DNA of 42,909 bases, taken from the NCBI RefSeq assembly GCF_000282495.1, contig NZ_AKJE01000052.1, positions 1 through 42,909 of the forward strand, read 5' to 3'. The notes below the pieces were generated by a model. It saw nothing but the letters and a program-made list of their open reading frames with translations. It was not told the origin of the DNA and searched no databases. Below are positions 7,821-16,229 of the stretch, piece by piece. Position 1 is the first letter of the stretch, and every line of letters starts with the position of its first letter. The position numbers were made by a program, and so were the translations under genes. The DNA is from Pseudomonas sp. GM79. Its GTDB lineage: Bacteria; Pseudomonadota; Gammaproteobacteria; Pseudomonadales; Pseudomonadaceae.

Positions 7821-9323
7821 ATGAAATCCCCTGCAGGTTTGCTGCTGTCGGCTATCGAGCTGGACCGTGCCAGCGCCATCCCCCTGTACCGCCAACTCTA
7901 TTTGCAGATTCGCAAACAGATTCTCAGCGGAAAAATGCAAGGAGGCGTGCGCCTGCCGTCGACGCGGACCCTGAGCAAAGAATTGGCGCTGTCGCGGATC
8001 ACCATTCTCAATGCATTCGATCAGCTGATTGCCGAAGGTTTCCTGGCCTCGCGCACTGGGGCGGGCACCTATGTCGGCAATGAGTGGGAGAGCCGAGGGA
8101 TTGCCGACGAAGAGCAGCGCCAGCCACCGCGCCTGTCCGACCTGAGCCAGTCCATGCTGTCGCTGCGCAGCAGTCACTTTCGTGGGGTTTCCTATACCGA
8201 TTGGGATCCTGCGACCCCCACCTCATTCCTGCCCAGCCACAGTACCTACGACGCGTTCCCCCTCGCGGTGTGGCGGCGCTTGATGAACCGCCACCTGCTC
8301 AAGCCGACCAAGGCCATGCTTGGCTATGGCGAACTGCAAGGGTTACAGGCCTTGCGCGCGGCGATTGCCGAATACGTTTTTGATGCCCGTGGCATCGATT
8401 GCAGCGCCGAGCAGGTGGTGATCGTTTCAGGGGCCCAGCAAGCCTTCAACCTGTTAGGCATGCTGTTGCTCAATCCGCAGGACAGCGTATGGATGGAAGA
8501 CCCGGGACACATCGCGGCGCGCATTGCGTTGCAGGCCCAGGGGGCTCAGGTGGTCCCGTTGCGGATCGATGAACAAGGAATTGATATCCGGCAAGGCCTG
8601 GCCGAGTGCCCTGACGCCCGACTGGTGTTCACCACGCCATCTCGCCAGCATCCCTTGGGCGTGACCATGAGTTATGCGCGGCGCCAGGCACTCATCGACT
8701 GGGCCGCGCAGTATCAGAGCTGGATCATCGAGGACGATTGCGACAGTGAATTTCGCTACAGCGGCCGCCTCCTCCCCGCGCTCTACGCCATGGACCGGAT
8801 GGCGCGAGTGATCTACGTCGGCACCTTCAGCAAAGTGCTCTTCCCCTCGCTAAGACTGGGTTACGTGATACTGCCGCAAGCCCTGATCGAACCCTTCTGT
8901 ACCCTGCGCGCGGTGATGGATCGCAGCCCGCCGACGCTGCTCCAGGCGACGACGGCGGACTTCATGCGCGAAGGCCACTTCCTCGGCCATATTCGCCGCA
9001 TGCGTACGCTGTACCAGGCTCGCCAGCAAGCACTGCTCGAGCAACTTCAGCAACAGCTGGGCGGCTTCTTCAATATCACTCCGGTGGAAGCCGGCATGCA
9101 CTTGATCGCCTGGCTGCCACCCACGCTTGATGACGACGCCATCGCCAGGGAACTGGCCCGGCACAACATCCACACCTATGCCCTGAGCGACTACTGCCTC
9201 GAGCATGTCCTGCCACCTGCCCTGCTCATCGGTTTCGCCGGTACGCCTGAGGGCCAGGCGCAGGAGCGCGTCGAAGCACTGGCCCGGGCCTTGAGCAAAA
9301 TGGGGTACCTGCAGGCCACTTGA
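7821..9323 (+). CDS. GabR/MocR-type PLP-dependent transcriptional regulator
   Basis: A 500-residue fusion. Residues ~15-85 form a GntR winged helix ('RLPSTRTLSKELALSRITI' and the 'GAGTYV' wing). The rest is a fold-type I aminotransferase-like domain with the PLP lysine at K338 in 'GTFSKVLFPSLRLGY' and the aspartate in 'IIEDDCDSEF'. Such proteins sense an amine or amino acid through PLP and usually regulate a divergent gene. Here the divergent partner is the operon starting with the quinone oxidoreductase and containing the dioxygenase and BKACE genes, so an amine-containing substrate is a reasonable inference. Length is typical for the family. Confidence 0.9.
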   Translation: MKSPAGLLLSAIELDRASAIPLYRQLYLQIRKQILSGKMQGGVRLPSTRTLSKELALSRITILNAFDQLIAEGFLASRTGAGTYVGNEWESRGIADEEQRQPPRLSDLSQSMLSLRSSHFRGVSYTDWDPATPTSFLPSHSTYDAFPLAVWRRLMNRHLLKPTKAMLGYGELQGLQALRAAIAEYVFDARGIDCSAEQVVIVSGAQQAFNLLGMLLLNPQDSVWMEDPGHIAARIALQAQGAQVVPLRIDEQGIDIRQGLAECPDARLVFTTPSRQHPLGVTMSYARRQALIDWAAQYQSWIIEDDCDSEFRYSGRLLPALYAMDRMARVIYVGTFSKVLFPSLRLGYVILPQALIEPFCTLRAVMDRSPPTLLQATTADFMREGHFLGHIRRMRTLYQARQQALLEQLQQQLGGFFNITPVEAGMHLIAWLPPTLDDDAIARELARHNIHTYALSDYCLEHVLPPALLIGFAGTPEGQAQERVEALARALSKMGYLQAT

Positions 9324-9434
9324 AGCTAGGCAAGTGGTCTTATGATTTAACTGATAATGGATCTATCGAGAGTTCCTGACTGGCGCGATAAAGGCTGCGC
9401 CGGTAGACCCGGCGTCTGACCAGGAACGACTCGA

Positions 9435-10505
9435 ATGAACAATAAGATCCAAGAGCGATTCAATGCCTTGCTCAGCCACAAGGCTGCCGAGGCAGGAACA
9501 CCTCCCCTACTGACTGAAGCACTGGCCCGCCAACTGCTCGACCGCCTTGGGCAGATGCGCTTGTTTGCTCATGCCTATCCCTTGCTGACCAACCTCACCC
9601 ATGGCCGTGTCACGCCAGCCGATTTGCTGGACTTCGCCTATCGCCACGAGTTGCAGGGGCTGAGCCTGCACTTGCTCGACGGCGAAGAAAACAGCCTGAG
9701 CCAAATGACGCCCGCACAGTTGCAAGCGTTTGCCGACAAGGCCAATGCGCTCGCACTGGATGTGCACCTGGAAATCAGCAGCACGCTGAAAAAAGATGTC
9801 GATCAGGTGATCGCCATCGCCAAGGCGCTTGGGGTTCGCAACATCCGCGTTTACTCACGCTACGAGGGGACGCTGTCCCGAGTCATGGACGTGATCGAGT
9901 CAGACCTGAATTACCTCGCGCAGCAGGCAGATGAGCACGACCTGTTCTTCGACTTCGAGCAGCATGAGGAACTCAAGAGCGCCGAGATCGCGCAACTCCT
10001 GAACCGGCTAAACCACCCACGGCTGCACGCCTTGTTCGACTTCGGCAACATGATCAACGCCTGCGAACAGCCCCTGCCGGCTCTGCACACCCTGGCGCCG
10101 CACATTCGCCAGACCCACCTCAAGGGTGTGCGTATCGTCCCCGAGCACAACGGCTTCGGCCATTACGGCGTGCTGCAGGGCAGCGACGAAGACGACCTGC
10201 CAAGCGCCCGCATGCTGTTCGAACTGTTGATGCTCGGCGACTCAACCCCGCAAGTGATCGCGTTCATTCTTGAGCAGGAAAACCACTATGTCGCCCCGGC
10301 GTTCCGCCAGACCTTTGAGGCTGCCGATCCATTCATTGCGTACCGGGAAATGAGTGACACCCCCCTCCCGGACGGCTACTCGCTCGAACGAATGCTCGCC
10401 GACGAACACCGTTGGGCGAACAACCAGGTCGCCTATGTACGAAGCCTGCTGACCGAGTTCCGAACCCTGGCCGAGTTGACCCTCGACAACCACGAAAACG
10501 CCTGA
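9435..10505 (+). CDS. Sugar phosphate isomerase/epimerase-like TIM-barrel protein
   Basis: A 356-residue protein of the xylose isomerase-like/AP endonuclease 2 TIM-barrel superfamily (PF01261). Barrel strands with acidic and histidine ligands are visible: 'LHLEIS' near residue 110, 'VRNIRVYSRYEG' near 140, 'FFDFEQHEEL' near 175, 'LHALFDFGNM' near 200 and 'RQTHLKGV' near 230, a pattern fitting a divalent-metal site. Members isomerise or epimerise sugars or act as dehydratases. It is followed after 38 bases by an MFS transporter, so the pair probably takes up and processes one substrate. The reaction cannot be specified. Confidence 0.8.
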   Translation: MNNKIQERFNALLSHKAAEAGTPPLLTEALARQLLDRLGQMRLFAHAYPLLTNLTHGRVTPADLLDFAYRHELQGLSLHLLDGEENSLSQMTPAQLQAFADKANALALDVHLEISSTLKKDVDQVIAIAKALGVRNIRVYSRYEGTLSRVMDVIESDLNYLAQQADEHDLFFDFEQHEELKSAEIAQLLNRLNHPRLHALFDFGNMINACEQPLPALHTLAPHIRQTHLKGVRIVPEHNGFGHYGVLQGSDEDDLPSARMLFELLMLGDSTPQVIAFILEQENHYVAPAFRQTFEAADPFIAYREMSDTPLPDGYSLERMLADEHRWANNQVAYVRSLLTEFRTLAELTLDNHENA

Positions 10506-10543
10506 ACCTGACGTTACTACCCAATTACGCCTGGAGAACAATA

Positions 10544-11809
10544 ATGACAACTCGTGACAAGGCCAAATGGCTCAGATTCCTGATTCTCATCCTCGGTGGT
10601 GGCACCATCTACAAGCTGGCGAACCTCAAGGACGCCTTCTATGTGCCCATGCAAGAATTCATGGGCTTGAGCCACACTGAAATCGGCCTGCTGCTGAGCG
10701 CCAACGCCATCATCGCCACCGCACTGTTTGTCGTCGGCGGCATGCTCGCCGACCGCTACGACACGCGCAAAATGATTCCCATCGGCCTGATCGGTACCGG
10801 CGGCCTGGGGCTGTATCTGGCGACCTTTCCGCCCTTCAGCAATCTGCTGATCGTATTCAGCCTGCTGGCCGTCTGCGCCGATTGCTTCTTTTGGCCCTCG
10901 CTGCTCAAAGCCATCCGCAACCTGGGTGACGATCAGGAACAGGGTCGCTTGTTTGGACTGTTGGAAGGTGGGCGTGGCGTCATTGATACCTTGGTCGCCT
11001 TTTCTGCACTGGGCGTTTTCGTCGCCATGGGCTCCGGTGAAACCGGGCTGAAATCGGCCATCCTCTTCTACTCGGTCATCGACATTCTTGCCGGAACCCT
11101 GACCTGGTTCCTGCTCAAGGGCGGCAGCGCACAGTCGATTGCCAAGCCGAAGAACGGTTTGGCGAACCTGCTCGAAGCCATCAAGGTGCCGGGTATCTGG
11201 CTGGTCAGCCTCAACGTGTTCATGGTCTACATCGTCTACTGCGGCCTGACCTATTTCATTCCCTACCTCAAGGAAATGTACGGTCTGCCCGTGGCACTGG
11301 TGGGCGCCTACGGCATCATCAATCAGTACTTCCTCAAAATCCTCGGTGGCCCCGCCGGCGGCTTCATTGCCGACAAGCAATTCAAGAGCACCAGCCGCTA
11401 TCTGAAATGGGCATTCCTGGCCTTGCTGCCGCTGATGGGCGTCATCCTGCTGATCCCGAAAAGCCCGAGCTTTATCTACGCAGGCATGGCCGCCACACTG
11501 TCCTTCGCGCTGATTGTGTTTTCCATGCGCGGCGTGTTCTGGGCGCCCATGGGTGAAGTCGGCATCCCTTCGCACATCACCGGTTCAGCCTTCGGTATCG
11601 GCTGCCTGATCGGCTACGCACCCGGCATGTTCGCTTACGTCATCTACGGCGCAATCCTCGACCATTTCCCGGGTCAGCAAGGCTACAACTATGTCTTCAG
11701 CTTGATGAGCCTGTTGGCCATTGTTGGATTCATGGTGTCCAGCGTGTTGTATAGGAGCGTGCGGAACAAATCGGTGGCAATGGGTGGGGTGGGTGCGGTG
11801 CAAAGCTGA
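10544..11809 (+). CDS. MFS transporter, YihN-like
   Basis: A 421-residue twelve-helix major facilitator. The frame is open from 10412, but the ATG at 10544 has a GGAGA ribosome site and begins with a normal membrane-transporter N-terminus; the longer start would overlap the previous gene. The 'GGMLADRYDTRKMIPIG' loop motif and 'FFWPSLLKAIRNLGD' are recognisable, and the whole resembles the YihN group of putative carbohydrate or organic-acid transporters. It is most likely in an operon with the TIM-barrel isomerase. Substrate unknown. Confidence 0.85.
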   Translation: MTTRDKAKWLRFLILILGGGTIYKLANLKDAFYVPMQEFMGLSHTEIGLLLSANAIIATALFVVGGMLADRYDTRKMIPIGLIGTGGLGLYLATFPPFSNLLIVFSLLAVCADCFFWPSLLKAIRNLGDDQEQGRLFGLLEGGRGVIDTLVAFSALGVFVAMGSGETGLKSAILFYSVIDILAGTLTWFLLKGGSAQSIAKPKNGLANLLEAIKVPGIWLVSLNVFMVYIVYCGLTYFIPYLKEMYGLPVALVGAYGIINQYFLKILGGPAGGFIADKQFKSTSRYLKWAFLALLPLMGVILLIPKSPSFIYAGMAATLSFALIVFSMRGVFWAPMGEVGIPSHITGSAFGIGCLIGYAPGMFAYVIYGAILDHFPGQQGYNYVFSLMSLLAIVGFMVSSVLYRSVRNKSVAMGGVGAVQS

Positions 11810-11923
11810 TCGGGGTCGCCCTCATTGAACAGGCCAAGGCCTTTCGGTGGAGCGCTCACCTTGGACTTGAAATCGTTGAGGGTTGCGACTATCAGTGAGG
11901 TTCAATCCTTCGAGGGCAATAAC

Positions 11924-12106
11924 ATGCCAACGACTGAAGAATCGATAATTGCAGCAGCAAGGCTGCGCGCCGCATATCGGGGAGAAAACGAGGCGCTGGC
12001 TGCGGCTTCAGCGCTCGAGGCCCTGGCAGTGCTGAAAAAAACTTTGAAGGGAGATAAATACCAAGAGGCGCTCGAAAGACTGTATCTCGAGTATTCAACC
12101 TCTTGA
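11924..12106 (+). CDS. Small hypothetical protein (60 aa)
   Basis: A 60-residue, alanine- and glutamate-rich, probably all-helical soluble protein. I take the ATG at 11924, which has GAGGG upstream; the frame opens at 11825 but lacks a ribosome site there. No domain is recognised. It stands alone and is directly followed by a good hairpin terminator, which supports that it is a real transcription unit. Confidence 0.6.
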   Translation: MPTTEESIIAAARLRAAYRGENEALAAASALEALAVLKKTLKGDKYQEALERLYLEYSTS

Positions 12107-12112
12107 TCCGCC

Positions 12113-12140
12113 TGTGCCGCCGTAGCGGCGGCACATTGTT
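12113..12140 (+). terminator. Intrinsic terminator after the small hypothetical gene
   Basis: Stem TGTGCCGCC (12113-12121) with GGCGGCACA (12127-12135), short loop, then TTGTT on the plus strand. It begins 7 bases after the stop of the small gene. Confidence 0.7.
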
Positions 12141-12228
12141 CACTTATTGAGAGCAGTTTGAACTCGCATCACCTCGGAAGACCGCAAGAGCAACACCGCA
12201 GAAACGAGAAGGAACAACCGACCTGGCT

Positions 12229-12804
12229 TCACTTGCTGCCAGTACGTGACCACTCATCTCCCCTGACGCCCGCTGCACTGGCGACTATCAGCGCCACTAC
12301 ACAGGCAACCAACAAGAACAGAGCAAAAGCACCCATCACATGCAAATAAGGCAGTACGTGATTCCACGCTCGAGCTACCCCCAGGAAAGCAGCAAATAGC
12401 CAGCTGCTCATAGAGAGAGCGCCCAAGAGAGCGAGGCGAGTGCGGCCGGAGTTGCGTAACAAGACAAAAGGGGCCTTCTGCAGCAGCGGGAAACCGATCC
12501 GATGCAACAAAACACCATTGAGGCTAAGCAGCGCGACAACACTCACCTTGGCCCAGAGCTTTTGATTGAGCAGATACGCGCTCCCCTCATAGAGGTAACC
12601 CTGTAGCACCAGCAGCAAGCCACTTCCCCAAAGCGCCAATAGCGCGAGCGTGACGATTTTTTGGGTCTCTTCGAGGTACTCACGCTGCACCTCACTCAAC
12701 ACATCCTTGCGCCAGCTCCATAGCTTTTGATCCGCCTGTAACACCCTCCCCAGAGCAATACAGGTGGCAATCAGATGACCGTACACGAGTAGCATTTTGA
12801 GCAT
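12229..12804 (-). CDS. Predicted five-helix membrane protein
   Basis: A 191-residue protein with five hydrophobic segments: near the N-terminus ('VYGHLIATCIALGRVL'), then three central segments and a last one ('FALFLLVACVVALIVASA'). I choose the ATG at 12804, which has AAGGTCAAGG upstream; the frame is open to 12879 but the extra 25 residues are cysteine-rich and unlike a membrane-protein start. A histidine in helix 1 and another just before helix 5 could in principle bind a cofactor, but I do not recognise the family. It is convergent with the small gene ending at 12106. The 108 bases upstream (12805-12912) are AT-rich and could hold its promoter. Confidence 0.65.
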   Translation of the reverse strand: MLKMLLVYGHLIATCIALGRVLQADQKLWSWRKDVLSEVQREYLEETQKIVTLALLALWGSGLLLVLQGYLYEGSAYLLNQKLWAKVSVVALLSLNGVLLHRIGFPLLQKAPFVLLRNSGRTRLALLGALSMSSWLFAAFLGVARAWNHVLPYLHVMGAFALFLLVACVVALIVASAAGVRGDEWSRTGSK

Positions 12805-12987
12805 TACCTTGACCTTATTTTTATATGGGCAATGCACTCCCTCGCACCCTTGATATGAAACTAAATGATACAGATTCATATTTGTATCAACAAGTTACAC
12901 AATCAGCCATCCATCTGGAAGCGGGTGTTTTTGCTGGGTTTTTTCCTTAGCCCGGCGCTTGCGGAGCTGACGAGTCTGCTTGGTTAA

Positions 12988-13197
12988 CGTCAGCAAGCCG
13001 ACGGGTGGGGGCAATGTGATCTGGCTGAAGCGATTCGCCAAGCATCCAACGAACCACGATTTTTACAGCCTGGTCATGCATTTTTTAACCATCAGACCCA
13101 TCATCGCGGCCAGGTTACAACTCTGCTTTCGCAGGCGGGTGTCGACGTAGGCGATACGGATCTAGTCGTTTTGATTCCATCCGAGTCCCGCACTTAG
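12988..13197 (+). pseudogene. DinB family protein remnant (C-terminal end)
   Basis: Translating from 12988 in frame gives about 69 residues ending at a TAG at 13195-13197. The last 40 include HAFFNHQTHHRGQ and 'LLSQAGVDVGDTDLVVLIP', the signature end of DinB-family proteins, with the metal-binding histidines. The frame is blocked by TAA at 12985-12987, there is no start codon or ribosome site, and the upstream helices are missing or unrecognisable. So only the 3' third of the gene survives. The rest of 12890-13435 has no intact gene; it holds this relic and the palindrome at 13252. Confidence 0.7.
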
Positions 13198-13251
13198 CAA
13201 AACTGCTTCACTGAGGTTCCAGGCCTTTCGTGTTAATCCCCCTTATCAAAA

Positions 13252-13265
13252 CGAACGTACGTTCG
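13252..13265. promoter_or_regulatory. Perfect palindrome, TetR-type operator candidate
   Basis: CGAACGTACGTTCG is a perfect 14-base palindrome of the style bound by TetR-family repressors. Eighteen bases on is ATG 13284, preceded by AAGGA and opening only an 11-codon frame that ends at 13316. This looks like the promoter and start of a gene whose body has been lost. No TetR gene is in the window. Confidence 0.45.
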
Positions 13266-13435
13266 ATCATTTTTAAGGATTTTATGACTGCTGAAACGTA
13301 TCATCACCGAAATTAGCCGGTTTTAACCGAAATACACTCCGCATTGCACTGCGCCATCTCCGCTGACCTCGGAATTTCTCCATTTCGAGCCAGCTAGCGG
13401 AAGAGCAATACAAACAAAGAAACAGCCTCACTTAG

Positions 13436-13975
13436 ATGAATACCGATACGCCCCCCTCCAGACGACTCTCCGCCTTCGAGGCGCACGCCCCCATTGAAAA
13501 GAGCATGTTCAACGCAATACGCGCACAAAGCTCAAATGCATGGGTGCTCGTCGAGCCTCTGCGATTACTTATTAACAATGAAACAACTATTAATCTAACC
13601 AAGATGGAGTACGCAGTACTCGACTTGTTAATAAGCAGCAGAGAACGGATAGTAAGTAATGATGCAATTGCCAAAAAACTAAACAAAAATCTTGACCACT
13701 ATAAGGGGCTGGCGATGTGCCTCAGCAGGCTACAAGCGAAGTTCAAGAAGTCCGCTAGAGGAGACAACCTTTTTCGCTCGGTGAGAAATCGCGGTTACTG
13801 CATCGTCCAAGCAATACACATTGAGAAGGACTTATCTCACAGGCATAACGCATGCGATGAAAAAACCTGGAAGCGTTGCTCGCCTAATCTCCGCCACAGC
13901 ATCTACTTGCTAGCTGGTGCATCCGCCGATTGGGTTGAGGTATGTAGCAGCTCTGGCACGAGAGGTGCGTATTAA
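13436..13975 (+). CDS. Winged-helix transcriptional regulator without receiver domain
   Basis: A 179-residue protein whose residues ~35-125 form an OmpR/PhoB-type winged helix (Trans_reg_C, PF00486): beta-sheet start 'WVLVEPLRLLINN', 'LTKMEYAVLDLLISSRERIVS', recognition region 'LAMCLSRLQAKFKK', and wing 'FRSVRNRGYCI'. There is no phospho-acceptor domain, so it is not a normal response regulator. The last ~40 residues show no family resemblance and run in another frame into the remnant of an SMR pump gene, so the native C-terminus may be altered. No strong ribosome site is visible before 13436. Base composition is poorer in GC than the flanks. Confidence 0.65.
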   Translation: MNTDTPPSRRLSAFEAHAPIEKSMFNAIRAQSSNAWVLVEPLRLLINNETTINLTKMEYAVLDLLISSRERIVSNDAIAKKLNKNLDHYKGLAMCLSRLQAKFKKSARGDNLFRSVRNRGYCIVQAIHIEKDLSHRHNACDEKTWKRCSPNLRHSIYLLAGASADWVEVCSSSGTRGAY

Positions 13976-14278
13976 CCAGGCGACTATCGCCCTAAAGGAA
14001 AGCCAAGGTTTTGCACGCTGGTTTCCAGTGCTTATTTCGGTGGGTGGGTATGGGCTCGAAATAGTCTTTCTGGGGCCGGCTCAGAAGGACCTGCCCATGT
14101 CATTAAATACCTCGATGTGGTCCGGCCTTGGTCAACACTCATCACTGTGATTGCGGCCTTCAGATATCAACAGATTCCCAGTTTTACTGCTGCAGGAGGA
14201 ATCACCCTTATCATTGCCGGAATCATTCTGGTCAATATTGCAAGCGTGAGCGCCAAAGCCTGCGTCCGACCACGCTGA
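13917..14278 (+). pseudogene. Frameshifted SMR (EmrE-like) multidrug efflux pump remnant
   Basis: From 13917 a frame reads 'YVAALAREVRINQATIALKE' and then 'GGYGLEIVFLGPAQKDLPMS' and 'MWSGLG', matching helices 1-3 of small multidrug resistance proteins. The frame then breaks near 14130 and stops at 14150, but another frame continues the same family: 'TLITVIAAFRYQQIPSF' and 'GGITLIIAGIILVNI', ending at TGA 14276-14278. A normal SMR protein is ~110 residues, so nearly the whole gene is present but shifted. The start is odd: the usual N-terminal methionine and the membrane glutamate context are degraded, and it overlaps the end of the winged-helix gene. Confidence 0.75.
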
Positions 14279-14310
14279 AGCCGTGAGGATTCCACCCAGA
14301 GCCGGTGGTT
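14278..14310 (+). repeat. 33-base direct repeat, left copy, with hairpin
   Basis: This stretch matches 42877-42909 at 29 of 33 positions; all four differences are transitions. Within it CCACC and GGTGG can pair around CAGAGCC, followed by TTTT, so it may act as a weak terminator for the SMR remnant. Copies this far apart, one next to an attachment site and one at the window edge, may mark the two ends of the island. Confidence 0.55.
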
Positions 14311-14332
14311 TTGTGGGGGGGGTAAAAACGAC

Positions 14333-14373
14333 CAAAAATAAAAAAGGGTCGCGAGATAAAATCTCGCAACCCT
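14333..14373 (-). terminator. Terminator of the tRNA-Pro gene (minus strand)
   Basis: Thirteen-position stem (14345-14357 with 14361-14373, one mismatch) and AAA loop. Read on the minus strand it is followed by TTTTTTATTTTT. It lies 11 bases past the 3' end of the tRNA fragment, as expected for the native tRNA terminator. Confidence 0.8.
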
Positions 14374-14383
14374 TTGAATTATA

Positions 14384-14428
14384 TGGTCGGGACGGAGTGA
14401 TTCGAACACTCGACCCCTAGCACCCCAT
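14384..14428 (-). tRNA. 3' fragment of tRNA-Pro(GGG), likely island attachment site
   Basis: On the minus strand this is the 3' half of a tRNA: it starts in the anticodon loop (ATGGGGT, anticodon GGG), then a half anticodon stem, variable loop, T arm GAGTG-TTCGAAT-CACTC, acceptor strand CGTCCCG, A73 and encoded CCA. The acceptor partner would be CGGGACG, and C1-G72 with A73 fits tRNA-Pro. To the right of 14428 the match stops abruptly: the D arm and 5' acceptor are absent. A break in the anticodon loop is a common crossover place for tRNA-targeting tyrosine integrases. The gene is not functional here; it is the displaced 3' end. Confidence 0.82.
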
Positions 14429-14588
14429 CTTCTTTTTCATACTTCTTGAAAGCTTCCAAAATTTTACTCTGGATTTTTCTAAGCTAGTATTTACTTGAGC
14501 TCCAGCGGTGTTCTGCTCTACGAGAGTCCAGTAACGCCCATCAAGAGCCGACGTTTTTGTGGGGGGAAAAGTAGGGGGAACCCATTTT

Positions 14589-16042
14589 ATGGCCAAAATC
14601 ACCATCAAAGAACTCGAGTCGCTGACTCCCAACGATGCCGGCCGAATCCTCCGGGAGGATGGCAATCTAGCTGGTCGAATCTCAGTCCGTAAGGACGGTG
14701 TGTCGGTCAGCTTTTCTATCGTTATCGCTGGGGCGATCAGAACAAAGAGTACGCCTGCGGGTCCTGGCCGCGCAGATCCCTGACGGACATCCGTAAAGCA
14801 CGCAACCAGGCACGTGCGCTCATCGATGAGCAGATCAATCCCAACGAGCAAAAGAAAACCGCCAAAGCACAGGCGCATGCCGCGACGAATGCAAAAGCCG
14901 AAAAGGAAAAGTCGACGAAGGTGCAAACACTAACCGTCCAGGATATGGCCAAGGCCTGGCTGTTGGATGGCGTCGCGCGTAAAGACGGCAATGCCGAGTT
15001 GCAACGACGTTTTAACAAGGACCTATACCCGGCACTCGGCAAAACATCGGTGAGTAGTGTGTCCGAGCACGATATTCGGGCGCTGATCCGGGCGGTCCTC
15101 AGCCGCGGCGCTCACCGGCAAGCCATCAGCTTTTTCGCCGACCTCACCCAGATGTTCAGCTGGGCCAGAAAGCGCCAACCCTGGTGGGCGTTACTGGTTG
15201 AGGGTGATCCGACGGAACTGGTCGACATCTCCCCCCTTATCCCTGCCGACTACGAAGCAGAAAGAAGCCGGATCCTTTCCTCGGCGGAGCTGTTGGAGTT
15301 GCACAACCGCTTCCAACACATGACCGCCGATTACCACGCCCTCCCCGCCGGTCAAAAGTACGAAGGTATTCGGCCGTTAAAAAAGGAAACCCAGCTCGCG
15401 CTCTGGATCAGCCTGGGCACGCTGTGCCGGATTGGCGAGTTGCTGCAGGCCGAATGGAAAAATGTGGATCTGGAACAGCAGACCTGGTTCCTCCCCAGTG
15501 AAAACGTCAAAGGCTCCCGGGGCAAGAAACAGGACCACCATGTCTTCCTCTCGCCCTTCGCGCTACATTTCTTTCAGGAACTCAAGACCCTGACGGGAGA
15601 TTCCCAGTGGTGCTTTCCGAACAAGCAGGATGATGGGCATGTGGACGTAAAAGTGGTGAGTAAGCAGGTCGGCGATCGCCAGGCCCGCTTCAAAAACCGC
15701 AAGGCGCTGTCAAGACGGCGTAATGACGACACGCTGGTGCTTGCCGACGGCCAAAACGGCGACTGGACGCCGCATGACCTGCGCCGTACGGGCGCGACCA
15801 TGTTGCAGGCCTTGGGGGTCAGCCTGGACGTCATCGACCGCTGCCAAAATCATGTACTGGCCGGCTCGCGGGTGAGGCGCCATTACCTGCATCACGACTA
15901 TGCCGAAGAGAAGAAGCGCACCTGGAATCTGTTGGGCGATCGACTCAGCGCCGTGTTGTTTTCAACATACGAACATCCACCGACCGAGTCGATGATGTCT
16001 TTTCCAGACTACGCCGCCACTGGATCTCTGCCGCCCCCATAG
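14589..16042 (+). pseudogene. Tyrosine integrase (DUF4102/P4 type), broken by a one-base deletion
   Basis: The first 42 codons from ATG 14589 encode the DUF4102 arm-binding start ('MAKITIKELESLTPNDAGRI'). At the T-run 14712-14715 the frame shifts: one extra T restores 'FFYRYRWGDQNKEYACGSWP' and joins the rest. The downstream frame holds the core-binding domain and catalytic domain, with the first arginine in 'GTLCRIGELL', H-x-x-R in 'HDLRRTGATML', a histidine in 'CQNHVLAG' and the tyrosine in 'RRHYLHHDY'. Catalytic residues are intact, so the loss is recent or a sequencing error. A shortened protein from ATG 14921 would lack the arm-binding part. It lies beside the tRNA-Pro fragment, its expected target. 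Confidence 0.85.
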
Positions 16043-16229
16043 GCCAAATTCTTCAATACTGAATCCCTCAGTTTCGTAATCAGCGGGGTCGGATTCGGGA
16101 AAAATCCCCCCGCCCTCGTCAAGGTGCGGATTCACGCTAAACTTTTGTTGCTAGCTGTTGTGACGGTTACGGGCTGACTGGCGATCAAATGTACGAGGCA
16201 TTTAACGCATTTAAAAAAGGAATTTAAGC

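Noticed and set aside
14417..14926. Minus-strand 169-codon frame beside the tRNA fragment
   Set aside because: Antisense to the DUF4102 start of the integrase and crosses its frameshift; no domain.
16189..16227. 12-codon open frame just before the MerR gene, possible leader peptide
   Set aside because: No ribosome site of its own, no codon bias pointing to attenuation; likely chance.
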